Shown piece by piece: positions 32,116 to 49,860 of a DNA stretch of 64,000 nucleotides. Every line of letters begins with the position of its first letter. Position 1 is the stretch's first letter. This stretch comes from Adineta vaga (taxonomy: Eukaryota > Rotifera): positions 1,054,001 to 1,118,000 of the forward strand of contig CP075493.1 in the NCBI GenBank assembly GCA_021613535.1. The letters are read 5' to 3'. A program made the translations under genes and the position numbers. A model generated the notes under the pieces. It was given only the letters and a program-made list of their open reading frames with translations. It made no database searches and was not told where the DNA came from.

Positions 32116-32489
32116 TTAATAATATCCTCTATGTCCATGTCCATGTCCATGCCCATGTCCATATGGCATTCCTCCTCCGAATCCGCTTTGCATACCACCC
32201 CCATATCCGCTTTGCATGCCACCACCATATCCTTGTTGCATGCCTCCCCCGAATCCATTTTGCATGCCACCCATAAATCCATTTTGCATGCCTCCATTTG
32301 GATTTCCACCGATCATGTTATCAAGCATCATACCCATAGGACCTTAAATTAATAGAAATAAAATCTCGAAAAGAAAATTCTCCTTAATAACTTACTATGT
32401 AATCCTCCTGGAACGAAACGATTAATAGCCCAATCTGAAGCAAATTCTGCTATTCCACCAGAAAATTGATTACCACCACCACCAAACAT
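32116..32489 (-). CDS. Small Gly/Met-rich repeat protein with Gly-His tail
   Basis: Exon 1 (32489-32396) and exon 2 (32342-32116) join in phase 1 over a 53-nt intron and give about 106 residues. The start FGGGGNQFSGGIAEFASDW is followed by at least six tandem units of the form G-G-M-Q-[NSQ]-G-[FY]-G (32160-32300). It ends in a (GH)5-type run, PYGHGHGHGHGH, before RGYY. No signal peptide is evident. Such low-complexity Gly/aromatic sequences occur in RNA-binding and structural proteins, and a Gly-His tail could bind metal (inference). The repeat DNA is itself tandem at about 30 nt per unit. Confidence 0.6.
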
Positions 32490-33380
32490 TTTTGTTGAAT
32501 AGAATAATTTTATAAGAAATGAATAAATGACATGAAAACGTCGATCGTATTTATATGGTCATTTTGATTTAATATTGTTCGATAAATAAAAAAAACCATT
32601 AAATTATTTCCTAATAGAAAACAGTGACGCTCGTATTTTGTTTTTCTACGTCATATCAATCAAGGCATGACATGAATCAATAAAATCATTGTAATTTATT
32701 GCATCATTTAAAAAACATGACATAAACATATTTTTTTCCTTCTTATATTTATTTATTAATTACAAAATAAGAAATTTCTTCCTACAAATTTGTTTTACAT
32801 TATAAAATAAATTACCCACACTTGCTCTATTTTCTCTATCATTATAAATAAACCATAAATTGGTATTCCGTGTTACTTGACAAATTTTTACGTGAAAAAG
32901 TAAAATACTTTTAGTAGTTTAATGACTTGTCTCACTCTCAAATCGACAATTTATCATTACTGAATCAGTTTATAGTTTAAGAAAATGAATCGCATGTAAC
33001 ACAATGAATTACTTTATATTCTAACTGAAATTTAATCATTCTATCAATCGTTATAGACAACTATCAAAATCGAGGTTTGAGAATTGCTATTGAAATGACC
33101 ATATGCCTAACACGAATTATCATTTGTCGTGAATGATGTTGCTAATCTCCTTTCAATGTTACCATTCGAGATTTTCATAAATCTTGAGGGTGTGGATGTG
33201 AGTGTCTCTTGGTGTATTCAGACCCACACCCTCATCAATATTAGCATAGGAAACTTAGTCTTATACATGGGATCATATTCCTCGTTCAACATTCTCTCTC
33301 TCAATAAAAGTGAAAAAAAACTTCGATTTTTTGTAGTAATTGTACACACTTACACCCACACTTTCTTATACTGATTTATT
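32490..33380. other. Intergenic with an inverted pair of telomere-like motifs
   Basis: No gene. GAGGGTGTGG at about 33186-33195 and CCCACACCCTC at about 33222-33232 form a short inverted pair of TGTGGG-type sequence. A further CACCCACAC piece lies near 33352. Confidence 0.45.
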
Positions 33381-33850
33381 CTATGAAGGACGAAGTAAAT
33401 ATGTTCGTATTGCAGTAATCAAATAATAATGATTAGGAGAAAGTTCAACAAAAGCAATGTGATATGGACGTTTCCAATAGATGGTTGTTGGACGTCGATC
33501 GATTGGAACTATTTTAAAGATAAGACCACTTTCGGGTGGAGCATTTTTTCTTACTTCAATAAAATGTATTCGCATCGATTGTGGTAAAATAATATCTTTA
33601 TCAAAAGATGAAATCATCTTATTTTCATAGAATTCACATCGTTCTCCAGTAAAGCCTTGCTTACAAATGCATTCAAATGTTCTATTAGATGCAACATTTT
33701 CATTGATAGGTACGCATTGACCATTATTTTGACAAATGCTACCAGACTGACATATATGATCACAGAGCAAACAACGAGAACCCCATCGATCGTACTTTGG
33801 CTGTCGATACTCAGTGTGATGGTATTATGACATCAGTGCTTTAAATTACA
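33381..33850 (-). pseudogene. EGF-domain fragment of an LDLa/EGF receptor
   Basis: The frame reads WGSRCLLCDHICQSGSICQN then NGQCVPINEN, with CICKQGFTGERCEFY completing an EGF module. A following region (IHFIEVRKNAPPESGLIF ... YHIAFVELSPNHYYLI) ends at a stop at 33381. Upstream of the first Cys pair the frame is broken by stops (near 33800-33850). The domain order and the membrane-proximal sequence resemble the relic at 12126-15397 on the other strand, so this appears to be a truncated second member. No LDLa modules or membrane helices remain. Confidence 0.5.
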
Positions 33851-34066
33851 GATATACAATACTGTAGTTTTCCTTGAATGAATGTTTTACAAATATAATG
33901 ATACCGACCAACTTGAGAAATTATCGCTTATTCAAGCAACATATGTCGAAAGAAAGGATTGAATTTTTATCTTTCACCTTATCACATAGGATGTCAAAGT
34001 GGAGATATTCTGTTTCTCTACTAGATAAATTAAACTCATGTGCACATAGAAGAAATATTTCATATT

Positions 34067-35293
34067 ATGCAACGAAAAACTTGTCTATGTATCTTTTATT
34101 ACATTCTTTTTATTGTTTATTCGCAATTCTTTTCAAATGTTGGTCAAGTATTCGAAAATCATGATGAGGATTTTATTGAATTAACTCCCGAGCGAATCGA
34201 TTATTTTCGTAAAATACAATCGGAAGATATATTCAAATTGAAGAATGGTAAAGAAATCGAACGAGGATGCGTTCAATCCTGTTGTTGGTCAAAGCGGAAA
34301 CAAATGAAATTCTATTCCGGAGAAGAAAAAGATCGTTTACCAACATATTTCGATCGTTTAAGTTCGATTGATATGAAATTATTAGCTGATTTACATTATG
34401 GAAATTTAACAATTCCAAATGAAATTTCTTTAGAAAAATTAACAACAAATATTTTACCATGTTTACAAAATTCGACAATTATTTTTGTTGATACAACGAA
34501 TTTAAAAGATTTCTTTGATAAATTTCATCAAGAAATTCTTATTAATTATATTTTAATTACAGGTGATTCAGATCTTTCAGCTCCTTTACATTTAATTTCT
34601 TCACATTATCATTTACTTGATGATATTTTTCAAGGTAAAACTCGAATTATTCATTGGTTTGCAATGAATTGTGATTTTGGAAATGAATCTAAATGGATCA
34701 AATCAAATATTTTCTCTTGTATTCCACAAGGAATTAGTCAATGGAATAATCAACGTTATCGAATGCAATTAATTAGTAAAAAAACGAATATTATATCTCA
34801 AACACAAATGAAAACAAATGATTATTGGATATTTACATCATTTCAAATTGTTGGTAGATTTCAATATCGAAAATATCGTCAACCCTTATGGTATTTATCA
34901 TGTTATGGTCGATTAAAATCTCTTTCCAAATGTTTTTATGGGACAAAATCGAAAGATCAATTAGAATATTATAAAAATCTTCGTCAAAGTAAATTTGTAT
35001 TTTCACCACCGGGTGTTGGAATGGATTGTTATCGAACATGGGAAATACTTTATCTTGGTTCAATACCAATTGTTTTAAATTCGACACTTAATTCAATTTA
35101 TGAACAACTTCCGATTTTAATTGTTAACAATTTTGAAGAAATTCAAGAGGAATTTTTGAAAAATATTTATAAGAAAATGATTAAACAAACATTTGATTAT
35201 CGACGATTGTATAAAGGTTATTGGCAAAATCGAATTCATTCGTATAAAAATTCATCGGAATTTATTCAATTTCATTATACAATCAATAAATAA
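34067..35293 (+). CDS. Exostosin-like glycosyltransferase, type II membrane protein
   Basis: An intronless frame. The Met at 34067 places the hydrophobic anchor CLCIFYYILFIVYSQFF near the N-terminus, and an upstream Met nine codons earlier is possible. About 408 residues. The C-terminal half has the signature FVFSPPGVGMDCYRTWEIL then YLGSIPIVLNSTL, which corresponds to the nucleotide-sugar-binding region of GT47/exostosin-like enzymes (S-P-P-G-x-G-x-D-x-x-R-x-W-E-x-L-x-x-G-x-I-P-I-V). A Cys-rich stretch (GCVQSCCW) follows the stem. It probably adds a sugar to glycans in the Golgi. Acceptor unknown. Confidence 0.78.
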   Translation: MQRKTCLCIFYYILFIVYSQFFSNVGQVFENHDEDFIELTPERIDYFRKIQSEDIFKLKNGKEIERGCVQSCCWSKRKQMKFYSGEEKDRLPTYFDRLSSIDMKLLADLHYGNLTIPNEISLEKLTTNILPCLQNSTIIFVDTTNLKDFFDKFHQEILINYILITGDSDLSAPLHLISSHYHLLDDIFQGKTRIIHWFAMNCDFGNESKWIKSNIFSCIPQGISQWNNQRYRMQLISKKTNIISQTQMKTNDYWIFTSFQIVGRFQYRKYRQPLWYLSCYGRLKSLSKCFYGTKSKDQLEYYKNLRQSKFVFSPPGVGMDCYRTWEILYLGSIPIVLNSTLNSIYEQLPILIVNNFEEIQEEFLKNIYKKMIKQTFDYRRLYKGYWQNRIHSYKNSSEFIQFHYTINK

Positions 35294-35336
35294 TGTTCTG
35301 TCTTAGAAATAAAAGGTACTGAATGTCTATTTTACT

Positions 35337-35535
35337 GTTAAAGCGAATTGGGATTATTCAGGAAATAATATAGGGAGTAATGGATCACATACATTTGCAA
35401 GTTGTTGTTCATGAATGTTTAAGTCATCCATTATGTGTTGCATTTACCTTTAATCTATATGATACGTGTTTTATTAAGAGTTCAACTGGAAATAGAGGAG
35501 GTAGATTTTTGAATTTCATTGGAGCAGCTCGTTAA
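35337..35535 (+). pseudogene. PAN/apple-domain fragment
   Basis: VKANWDYSGNNIGS is read from 35337. After a frame change near 35380 the reading continues as HECLSHPLCVAFTFN then YDTCFIKSSTGNRGG and ends at TAA 35533-35535. The Cys spacing and C-x-A-F-x-F-N pattern are those of PAN/apple domains, which are abundant in rotifer secreted proteins. Only about 60 residues survive, without a signal peptide or neighbouring domains. Confidence 0.55.
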
Positions 35536-35774
35536 AAATCGAATGATTGATGAAAAACTTTTATCATTGGCATAATCAAATTGTTTTTTAAGTATTTTTT
35601 TCGTTCTTGCATTTACTTCTTCATAAGATTGTTATTTTAAAGAACAGAACAGAGAAAAATAATTGTGCGTTTCATACACGTGTGAGTGAAAAAGGAAGTG
35701 TTTGTTTGAAAATTACTTTTCTATTCATATATTCATTGCAAAAAACATACAATCACGAAATTGATAACACGTCA

Positions 35775-38112
35775 ATGGCAGACACATCTTTTCTCATTCT
35801 ATCCACCGAACTTCATTATCATATATTTGACTATCTCGATATCAATACTATTCTACGTTCAATTCGATGTGTTTGTACACGATTCTATGCAATGGTTAAC
35901 AATTACCATCGATTTAAGCTTGATTTGACATCAATCTCAGAAACCGATTTGGAACTCATTTCTCGTCTTGTCCCATCAAAACATATAGTTTCATTGACGT
36001 TGCGTAATAACATTCACAGTTCATTCGACATCGATCAATTTACACGACTTCAATCATTAACTCTCCGCGATATCAATGGCACTGATTTAGAACGAATTTT
36101 ACAACATATTTCTACTTGTTCTTTAATATCACTTTCAATCTATTTCGATAAAAAAGATTTGAAAAATAATACAATAATATCTCTTTTCTCATCGGTCATT
36201 GCTCTACCTACTCTTCGAAAATTACATGTTGAAGAAATTGATTACTTTATGGAGCACATATTATTTTCAATTCAAGTTGCTATAAAACATCTAACAATTG
36301 ATACATGTACCAATACACAATATTGTACTATGCTTCACTATTGGACTTCTTTACAAACATTAATAATCAATAAATTTACTATGAATAGTACAGGCAGTAT
36401 GATTTTACCATCATCTTCTTCTTCAACATGTTATTCACAATTGATTTCTTTGAGCATCAATGATTGTGAATTATCAATGCAGAATTTTGAAATTCTTTTT
36501 TCATTGACACCTTCACTAAACTACCTTAAGATAATTTCGACTTGTAGACCGATGTTTGACAATGTATTCTATGGTTCTTCTTGGGAAAAATTCATTCGAG
36601 TTAAACTTCATCAATTAAAACAATTCGAATTTCTATTCTGCTATTATTTAAGAAACTGTGATACTAATGATGAAGTCACTGATTGTCCGATTTTAATCTC
36701 TGAATTTCAATCCCCATTCTGGCTCAATGAAAAACATTGGTTTGTTACTTCTGACTTCGTTATAGAAAAACATCGATCTTTAATAAGACTTTATACCATG
36801 TCGATTGATATTTCCAATTTGGAATCATTAATTATATTTCGAACATCATCAACAGATAATACTCGTCACTTAACTATTCTATTAAATGATCGTACGAAAA
36901 GTTATACATCAAAACCATTAACTACACTCGATGTCAGCAGCTATCATATCTTAGACAGAGGAGCGAAACATCTGGCTATTGCTTTACAGAATAACAAAGT
37001 AATGATCATTTTTAGCCACATATAAATATACTTATTTTTCACACAGACGATTACTGAATTGTGTCTTCAAGGAAATCGACTCGATTCGTGGGACTTATCA
37101 CATTTAGCTCATTCATTAACATACAACACGGTAATTTTCTATCTTTATTTCATTGATCTATATGTTATTTCTATAGACACTTACTACGCTTCGACTTGGA
37201 GGAAATTTATCCGAAAAAGAGGGAACAAATTATCTAGCTGATGCACTACGAGAAAACAGAGTAATTTTTCTCTCTCACTCTCATATGCATCTTCATTTCT
37301 CTTACAGACACTTACCACACTCGAACTTGAAAATAATCGAATTTATGCATCAGGAGCACGATATTTGTCTGATGCATTACGAAAAAATACAGTTTGCTGT
37401 TCATTATATTTTCAATGGTCATCTATTTATCATCGGTTTTCATATAGACACTCACCACATTAGTACTCTCGGAAAATGTAATTAGTGATAAAGGTGCACA
37501 ATATTTAGCAACGGCATTACAAGACAATATGGTGACCATTATTTTCATTTAAACCTTTTCGTATACACATTCACTTTGTATCAGTAGACTCTTATCACTT
37601 TGGACCTTACGTACAATCAAATAACCGATGATGGGATTCAACATCTAGCAATGGCATTGCAACGTAACACGGTGAATTTCATTCCCTTTCGACTCTCTCA
37701 TATTTGTCTTCACTTTTGCACATATATAGACACTTACTACACTTGAACTTGGATCTAATAAAATCAAAGTTGCAGGAGCACAATATCTGGCTTGTGCATT
37801 ACAATCGAATAACGTGATTAGCAATATCTTCTCGTCTGTTATAGCTATATTTTCATGTTGTATACAGACACTTACAACACTTGACCTTGGATCTAATCAA
37901 ATTCGAAACGAAGGAGCACAACACTTAATTGATGTACTAGAAAATAATACAGTAGGGTTATTCTCTTTTGATTTTTTACATTTATATTTACTTTTTATAC
38001 ATAGTCACTGATTATTCTCAGTCTTGGTGATAATCAAATAAATACAGTTATGATAGTACATATAGCTGGTTTACTTCGAAGAAATAAACAACTATTATGT
38101 TCCAAAATCTAA
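35775..38112 (+). CDS. F-box protein with RI/NLR-type leucine-rich repeats, one repeat per exon
   Basis: Nine exons: 35775-36998, 37047-37130, 37177-37260, 37308-37391, 37448-37531, 37588-37671, 37730-37813, 37868-37951 and 38005-38112. All are phase 0 and give about 639 residues. Exon 1 holds an F-box-like start (LSTELHYHIFDYLDINTILR) and irregular LRRs. Exons 2-8 are each exactly 84 nt and encode one 28-residue repeat of the form T-L-T-T-L-x-L-x-x-N-x-I-x-x-x-G-A-x-x-L-A-x-A-L-x-x-N-x, the ribonuclease-inhibitor/NLRC3 type. Exon 9 is a capping repeat. F-box proteins recruit substrates to SCF ubiquitin ligases, with the LRRs as the binding surface. All introns are 46-58 nt. The exon pattern shows growth by exon duplication. 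Confidence 0.85.
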
Positions 38113-38654
38113 TATGTATGATCATCAATGATTTACTAAAGAGAAATCGGACATTGTTACTCATTTGTCTAAATAAATTACTATTATTAAAATCACTAAC
38201 ATAGTTCTATAATCTACATGATGAGTGGGTGTGAGGAATAGATAGATCACTTACGCGCACCCTTATTTCAAAACAATAGAATCTGAAAAAGAAGCATGTG
38301 GTGTGAATCAAAGTAAAGTGACACTCGACACTCTCGAAAATGAACCGATACATCTTGATAACATTTAAAGAAACAATGTTTATCTTTATTTATGTTTGTT
38401 AAGAGAAAGATAAAAATAAAAAATATGAACGAACATCTGTTGTTTGATTGACGCTTTCTTTCTGATCGAATATTTTCATGATGATTGTATATACAGATGA
38501 ACTGATATGTTTTTCCTCTTTCTTCTCGTCCATTTCATCTCTATATCTATTCTATTTTTGAACGCATTCTATTCGTTTAATTACAAACAATGATATTCTT
38601 TCCTTTTCATTAACAAAATTTCTCTTCAAGACATTTGATTTAGAAGAGGAAAAA
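38113..38654. other. Intergenic with telomere-like motifs
   Basis: Contains GAGTGGGTGTGAGG at about 38222-38235 and a CGCACCC piece near 38256. Otherwise AT/pyrimidine-rich promoter side of the ABC transporter gene. Confidence 0.4.
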
Positions 38655-44506
<5,852 letters not shown>

Positions 44507-44637
44507 AATAAATCATTTCTTTGTCATTTGTTTCTTTTCAAATAAAAAAAACATAGAATTTGGAAAGATAACATTTCATTCGTACGATCCTTTAACAAAG
44601 AAATGTTAGATTGTAATCTGTGAATTCAACGTTATGT

Positions 44638-44664
44638 TCACACCCATTGGTCACACCCACATCC
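44638..44664. repeat. Telomere-like motif next to the inverted duplication
   Basis: Two CACACCCA-type pieces (TCACACCCATTGG and TCACACCCACATCC) lie between the end of the ABC transporter gene and the start of duplication arm B at 44672. They end about 8 nt from the duplication boundary. Confidence 0.5.
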
Positions 44665-44671
44665 TTATACG

Positions 44672-45600
44672 TGATGAAGAGAAAGAGAAAAGAACAAACT
44701 CAGTCTACTGTAACGGTCATTCTCAATTGTCTCACTTAATGTCGAACGAAATTTTCTTTTTCATTTTCAAAATATCTTCGATCATATTGACCTTTAACAT
44801 TTGATTTAGTAAAAAATAATGTCCAATTCCTTCTCTAATAATCAAACAATTGATATTGAAAAACAAGATCAAATGAAATCGTCGAGTAATAAGTTCGAGG
44901 AAATCTTTTTTCATTTATTTAATCAATGTAAATATATTTAGATTCAACCAACATCCATGATTTAATTCCAAATTTATCTGGTTTTGAAGATAAACTACTG
45001 AATGTTCTTTGGGATTTAACTTTATCAAAAGGTCCTCATGCTGAACAAACGTTCAAAGGAACAGAATGGACACATGCTTTTAGTGCTTTTATTGCTCCTT
45101 CATTAACTGAACGAAGTAATGCTTGGCTTTCAACTCCAATTAGTCAATCAGTTCGTGAAGAACTTATTCGTGATCGACAAGAAGGAATACCAGATTTAAA
45201 TCAATCTGGTCGTCTTCCACCTGGTATTTATCATACAACATTTAATGAATTAATCACTCGTTTTGCAACAAATTCTTATCGAATAACATTAATTGAACAT
45301 CTTGATGTTACACTTCATGAATTACGTGATGCTGGTGTTCGTGAAATAATTATTGGTGGAAGTTTTATTTCATCAACAATTTATCCTGGTGATATTGATA
45401 TGGTTTATGTTCGTAATGGAAATATAAATCAAGAAGCATTAATTAATAGTTTATGGAAAGCACATAATGTTAATATTCATGTTTGGGCAGCTGATCGTGA
45501 ACATATGCCATTAACTGCAAGATTATTTGATCCAAATCGTTGTTTTAGTTTTTTACAATTTTTACGTACATATCAAGAAAAAGATAAACGACAAACGAAA
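44672..45600 (+). repeat. Inverted duplication, arm B
   Basis: Counterpart of 27596-28524. 44672-44941 is identical by eye, 44942-45031 is diverged, and 45032-45600 is nearly identical. Similarity starts abruptly at TGATGAAGAG (44672) and falls off after 45600. Confidence 0.9.
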
Positions 45601-45687
45601 TTTCCACGTGAACAAGTTGGAGTTATACATCTTTCATTAGATGAACTTTCGGATTTTACTCTTAATGTTAAAACTCTAAACAAGTAG
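44819..45687 (+). CDS. Nucleotidyltransferase-like protein, DUF6932 type, copy B
   Basis: Exons 44819-44885 and 44942-45687 are spliced at the same positions as copy A and give about 270 residues. The first 22 residues (MSNSFSNNQTIDIEKQDQMK and two Ser) and the intron are the same as in copy A. The next 30 residues differ (FEDKLLNVLWDLTLSK here, YEDEFLAALWDLNLSK in copy A). The catalytic-type core with GGSF and PGDIDMVYV is shared apart from a Gly/Glu change after VRN. The tail (PREQVGVIHLSLDELSDFTL) is distinct. Both copies are intact, so neither is obviously a relic. It lies immediately upstream of the convergent RGP-fusion gene. Confidence 0.8.
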
Positions 45688-45907
45688 CTTTATTTATAGG
45701 AAGTATATAGGAATGTTCGTATTTTTGTTTTTGTAGCATTTTGTTTCTAAAAGACACATGAAAAGAACGAGAGTAACAAACGATGTGACTGTACATAGAT
45801 TTTTCAATAAAACATTAAACTACCCTTTTGCGTAGAATAAAAATTTACTTTTCTCAGTAAATCAATATTTTTCCGAATATTATGATCAAAATATACGAAT
45901 GTATTCA

Positions 45908-48413
45908 TCAGAAAAAAGGTTTTGATCGAAATTGAATTGGAATTTCAGTAGCATTACCAGCAATCTCAGAAAAATATTTCTCTGCTTTTTCACCACTCAA
46001 TACATGTTGTGTTCCCCATTGTCGTTCGAGATCTTCTTTCTTAAAATCTTGTTTACTTTTCCATGTTGCACGTTGCATAAAAAAGTCATGATCCATTCGT
46101 GCAAGATGGATTAAAATCAAATTCGGATCTCTAAATTATAAACAAGCATTTTGATTGATAAAATCAAACTAAGAATCATAACTTACTGTTGAGTATCTTC
46201 TTTACAAGTATGAAAGCCTACGCTCCAGTGTAATGATTTACTTGTTAAGAGAGGTTTATTATAATCATTATCTGTAAACCAAAAACGTCTTTGTCGAATG
46301 ATCGATTCACTTAGATTAAGTTTCGGTTCTAACGTAACATTATGAAATAGATTATAACCTTTGGTACGAACAGTTTCATATTTGGTTTTTCTGATGTAAT
46401 CCATTAGACCTAACGGATATTTAAGTGGATCAGGTATAATAATTTCATCGATTTCACAAAATAAGACATATTTATAGCCAAGTAGAAGTAAATCACGAGT
46501 TTTAGCTTCAACAGTTTCGATAAGCCACAAATGATCAAAATATTTTTCGGAATGAACACGTTGAACATTAACAGTTAGATTCCATGTTGATCTATCATTA
46601 CTATCATTGTCCAATATATAAATATCCTTATCAGCAAAATATCGTCGATAATATCGTAACCAAATTGGTAAATATCCTGCTTCATTACGACTTATAGTAA
46701 GAACTGCATATGCATTTATCGATGTATTTACTCGATTTTGACGGCTAGGTTTAAATTGAAGTGTACGTTGCTGTGCTTGAGTCCATAGTTGAACCCAGAT
46801 TTCCATTGCTTGGGCTAATCGATCAAAATATACATGCAAATGAAGAAGTTGTGATCGGATTAGGTGAGCTAATTCTAAATAACAAGCTTCTGGGGTTTTA
46901 GCAGATGGTGAAAAACGTACACGTTGAAAGAATGCAATAATATCCTCTTGCCAAAAGAATCCCATATATTCTTTTTTCAGATTAGTAAATGGATTCGAAG
47001 CTTTATTATGATGAATATAGGGTGCTCCCGTTTTCACTCCAAAACCAAGATGATCTGCTACAACTTTACTAGCCCATCCAGCGAACATATCATCATATCG
47101 TCCCCAAGGCATACCAACACCCATGAGACCTTGCATAAAAGCGACACCAATCAATTTACGATTGAATGCTACATTCATTGAACACATGGGATAAAGAACA
47201 CCAGCTGGTACTGTAATAGTTATGTCAGCTAAAAGTCTATTTCGTTCATCAATTTTAAGCAGTTGAGTTGGTGCATCATAGTCTGGAGCATTAAGCCAAA
47301 TACCATGAGAGATGGCTGTAGGTACACCTCGTCGTAAACTAAATGGATAACCACGAACAAAATCTGAGCCCTCTCGATACGGATCATATAAAGTATTGAA
47401 AAAATAGGGTGTTGAATTGGTGACAAGATTTTGAATATGTCTCATTATGGCATCGATTTGTGCACCGCTTGCATTTCGAGCTGGTAAACAATCATCATCG
47501 ATCGAATAGATAAATGTTTTACTTGAAACGAGAAAACCAAAATTTCGAATCGATGCATCTTGTGAACTAATAATCCATGCTCGATGTTTACCTAATATTG
47601 ATTCAATATCTCGTCGATTGTACAATTCATAATCAGCCCATTCTGGTATTTTCAATAATTTATCTGGATCACCATCTTGGATGATAATCAGATGAAAATT
47701 TTCAAAGAATACTTTCCAAGATTCGAGAAAATCAAGATCCCGAATTGATGGTATGACAATATCGACTTCCTGATAATAATCGGCAATATCGAAAGGACGT
47801 GATTGACGATTAAAATGAAACTGATCAATACATTGAGGATGAACGAAATCTGATGTTGTTGGATTCCATCCACATTCTTTCTCCAGTTTCTCAACAGCTA
47901 AAAAGGTCATAAACTATTCATTCTTTTTTAAAGTAAGGGTTTATACTTACTTGATCGAAAAATATATAGATCGCTGATTTTTAATTCTGTCGGTTAAAAA
48001 AGAACTGTTTTATACATACCCAATGCAGCCCCATAGTACGAAAGAGCATCACTATTAACACCACCGTATTTCGTTGTTAGAAGTGAACGAATAGCTGCAG
48101 GTATACCAGGTCCAGTAGTACCTGGTATACTGTTAACATCTTTAAAAGAATCCAAAGTTGAAGAGGTAGACAGTTTCTTCAAATAATCAGGTACAGAATG
48201 TGTTTCGACAATAAATGGTCCAGTAAACGTACGGTAGTAGTTTCTAGATTGTAGAAAGGTATACAATATGAATACACAGACTAAACCGATAATAAAGTAA
48301 TAAATCAATCGTTTGTACATATTTATTTGTAGTATGACATTTGCCACAATTTGAGATGCTCTATGCGACATATATTGTTTCATCTGCAAATAAAGTGTAT
48401 ACTCTGCTGCCAC
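45908..48413 (-). CDS. Membrane-anchored fusion: UDP-arabinopyranose mutase/RGP (GT75) plus glycosyltransferase-like domain
   Basis: Exons 48413-48020, 47986-47951, 47897-46187 and 46130-45908 keep phase and give about 787 residues. An N-terminal anchor lies at about 33-52 ([20 protein letters not shown]). Residues about 188-480 match plant reversibly glycosylated polypeptide/UAM almost motif for motif: [38 protein letters not shown] (the DDD motif), [37 protein letters not shown] (basic-acidic catalytic site) and [13 protein letters not shown]. Residues about 540-720 form a second glycosyltransferase-like domain ([38 protein letters not shown]), like the PF13704/GT92 group. In plants RGP interconverts UDP-arabinopyranose and UDP-arabinofuranose as a soluble protein. 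A lumenal anchor and the fusion are unusual. An animal copy suggests transfer from plants/algae or another donor (inference). Confidence 0.9.
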
Positions 48414-49465
48414 GCGAAACTTATAAGTTTACATTCCTTATTACTTTCTCTTTGCGATTCGAAAACGAAAAGAAAATGTGTTGCTATTCAAATAAAAAAA
48501 AGAGACTGACGACATAAAATAAAACATGCATCGAAAAAGAAATACGAACATCGATTATTTTGGTGAAGCAAAAAAATGAGCGATAAATTTTTATACAATC
48601 AAAAAATAATATTTGTCCAAATTCAATAAATCACGAGCTCTTCGGGACTTCTAAATACAAAGCCCGACTACAAATGACTACAGCGCAACAAAATCGTCAA
48701 ATATTCAGACAATTCATGAACATCAACAAATCCACAGAAATCAAACGATTAGCTAAACGAATGCACAAAATAAAATCATACAAAGGGTTAAGCAATTTTC
48801 TCTCCTCCTATTATTAACAAAGAGAAAAACTTGTCTATTCGAAAGTACTCAGACAACAAACTTCTCTTTTTGTCATACTGCTAATGTGGACTTGTTTTTT
48901 ATTAGTAACATCGTATTTTTATCTATTGATAGTAATAGTAGTTGATTAATTACAAAAAAAACGAATTCCATGAAAAAAGTCATTTCCACTGAAAGTATCC
49001 GATACATATAGTTAAAAATAGAAATTAGCGAAATACACAATCTTCTACTTATTCTTTCTGTTTTCGAATCTTTTCAAGGATTTTTCATTGTTGTTTACAT
49101 ACTTCTTTGACGTTTCATTTAATAAAAAAGACAGGAGAGTGCCAATTATTAAGAATATTTCATATGTATGTAGAAAACTGTGCATGATATGTGTTAGTGT
49201 TCAGATTACTATGTTAAAGTCATCGAACTATGTATATGATGTTTAATCCAATCTAATGATATTAGTCAAGGCTGTTTTTATCCAAACAAAGTCTCTTTTA
49301 ATCAGCAAGATTTATCGATATAGATTCTAGAGAAATGAATGAATGAATTAGGATTAAGATTATCCTCCAAAGTAGTTTACAGTCAACATCGTCTTCAGAG
49401 AAAAAGCGACACTTTTCCCATCAACTTCATTCATTTTCTGTTTTTCAATCTGTCTGAATGTACAC
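48414..49465. other. Intergenic upstream of the RGP-fusion gene
   Basis: AT-rich. No gene or clear relic seen. Confidence 0.4.
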
Positions 49466-49467
49466 TA

Positions 49468-49860
49468 TGTCTACAGTGGGGCTCGCAGTGTAGATGTATA
49501 TCCTGTTGTTGAGATATTGTATCTTTCGCATACTACAATAATTCACTACCGTGGTTTCCCTCAGGAACATCGGAAAAATTCACCTTCGAATTTTGATTTG
49601 TAACTTTGAGTTTATTTTCTGTTTCTATTGAAACGTGCGATTAAGACAACTTAAGGTCACTTACAGAAGTTGGTATTGATACTCTTATGTACACCTAGGA
49701 TCATCCAACAAAGTTTCAGAACGATATTCGACGATGAGTTTTTTCGATATTCCTGAGGAAGATCATAGCAGTGAATTATTTTAATATGCTAAAGATACAA
49801 TATCTCAACAATAACAACAACAGGGTATCCATCTACACTGTGAGCCCTACTTGTAGACAA
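49468..49860. mobile_element. Foldback/MITE-like element with long imperfect inverted arms
   Basis: The left arm from about 49468 (TGTCTACAGTGGGGCTCGCAG ... GAGATATTGTATCTTT ... AATAATTCACT ... CCTCAGGAA) is repeated inverted in the right arm ending at about 49860 (CTGTGAGCCCTACTTGTAGACAA at its end). Each arm is roughly 125 nt and imperfect, with a small insertion in the right arm. About 140 nt of unrelated sequence lies between. TA dinucleotides flank both ends. No coding capacity. The terminal sequence differs from the element at 7783-7979, so it is a separate family. Confidence 0.65.
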
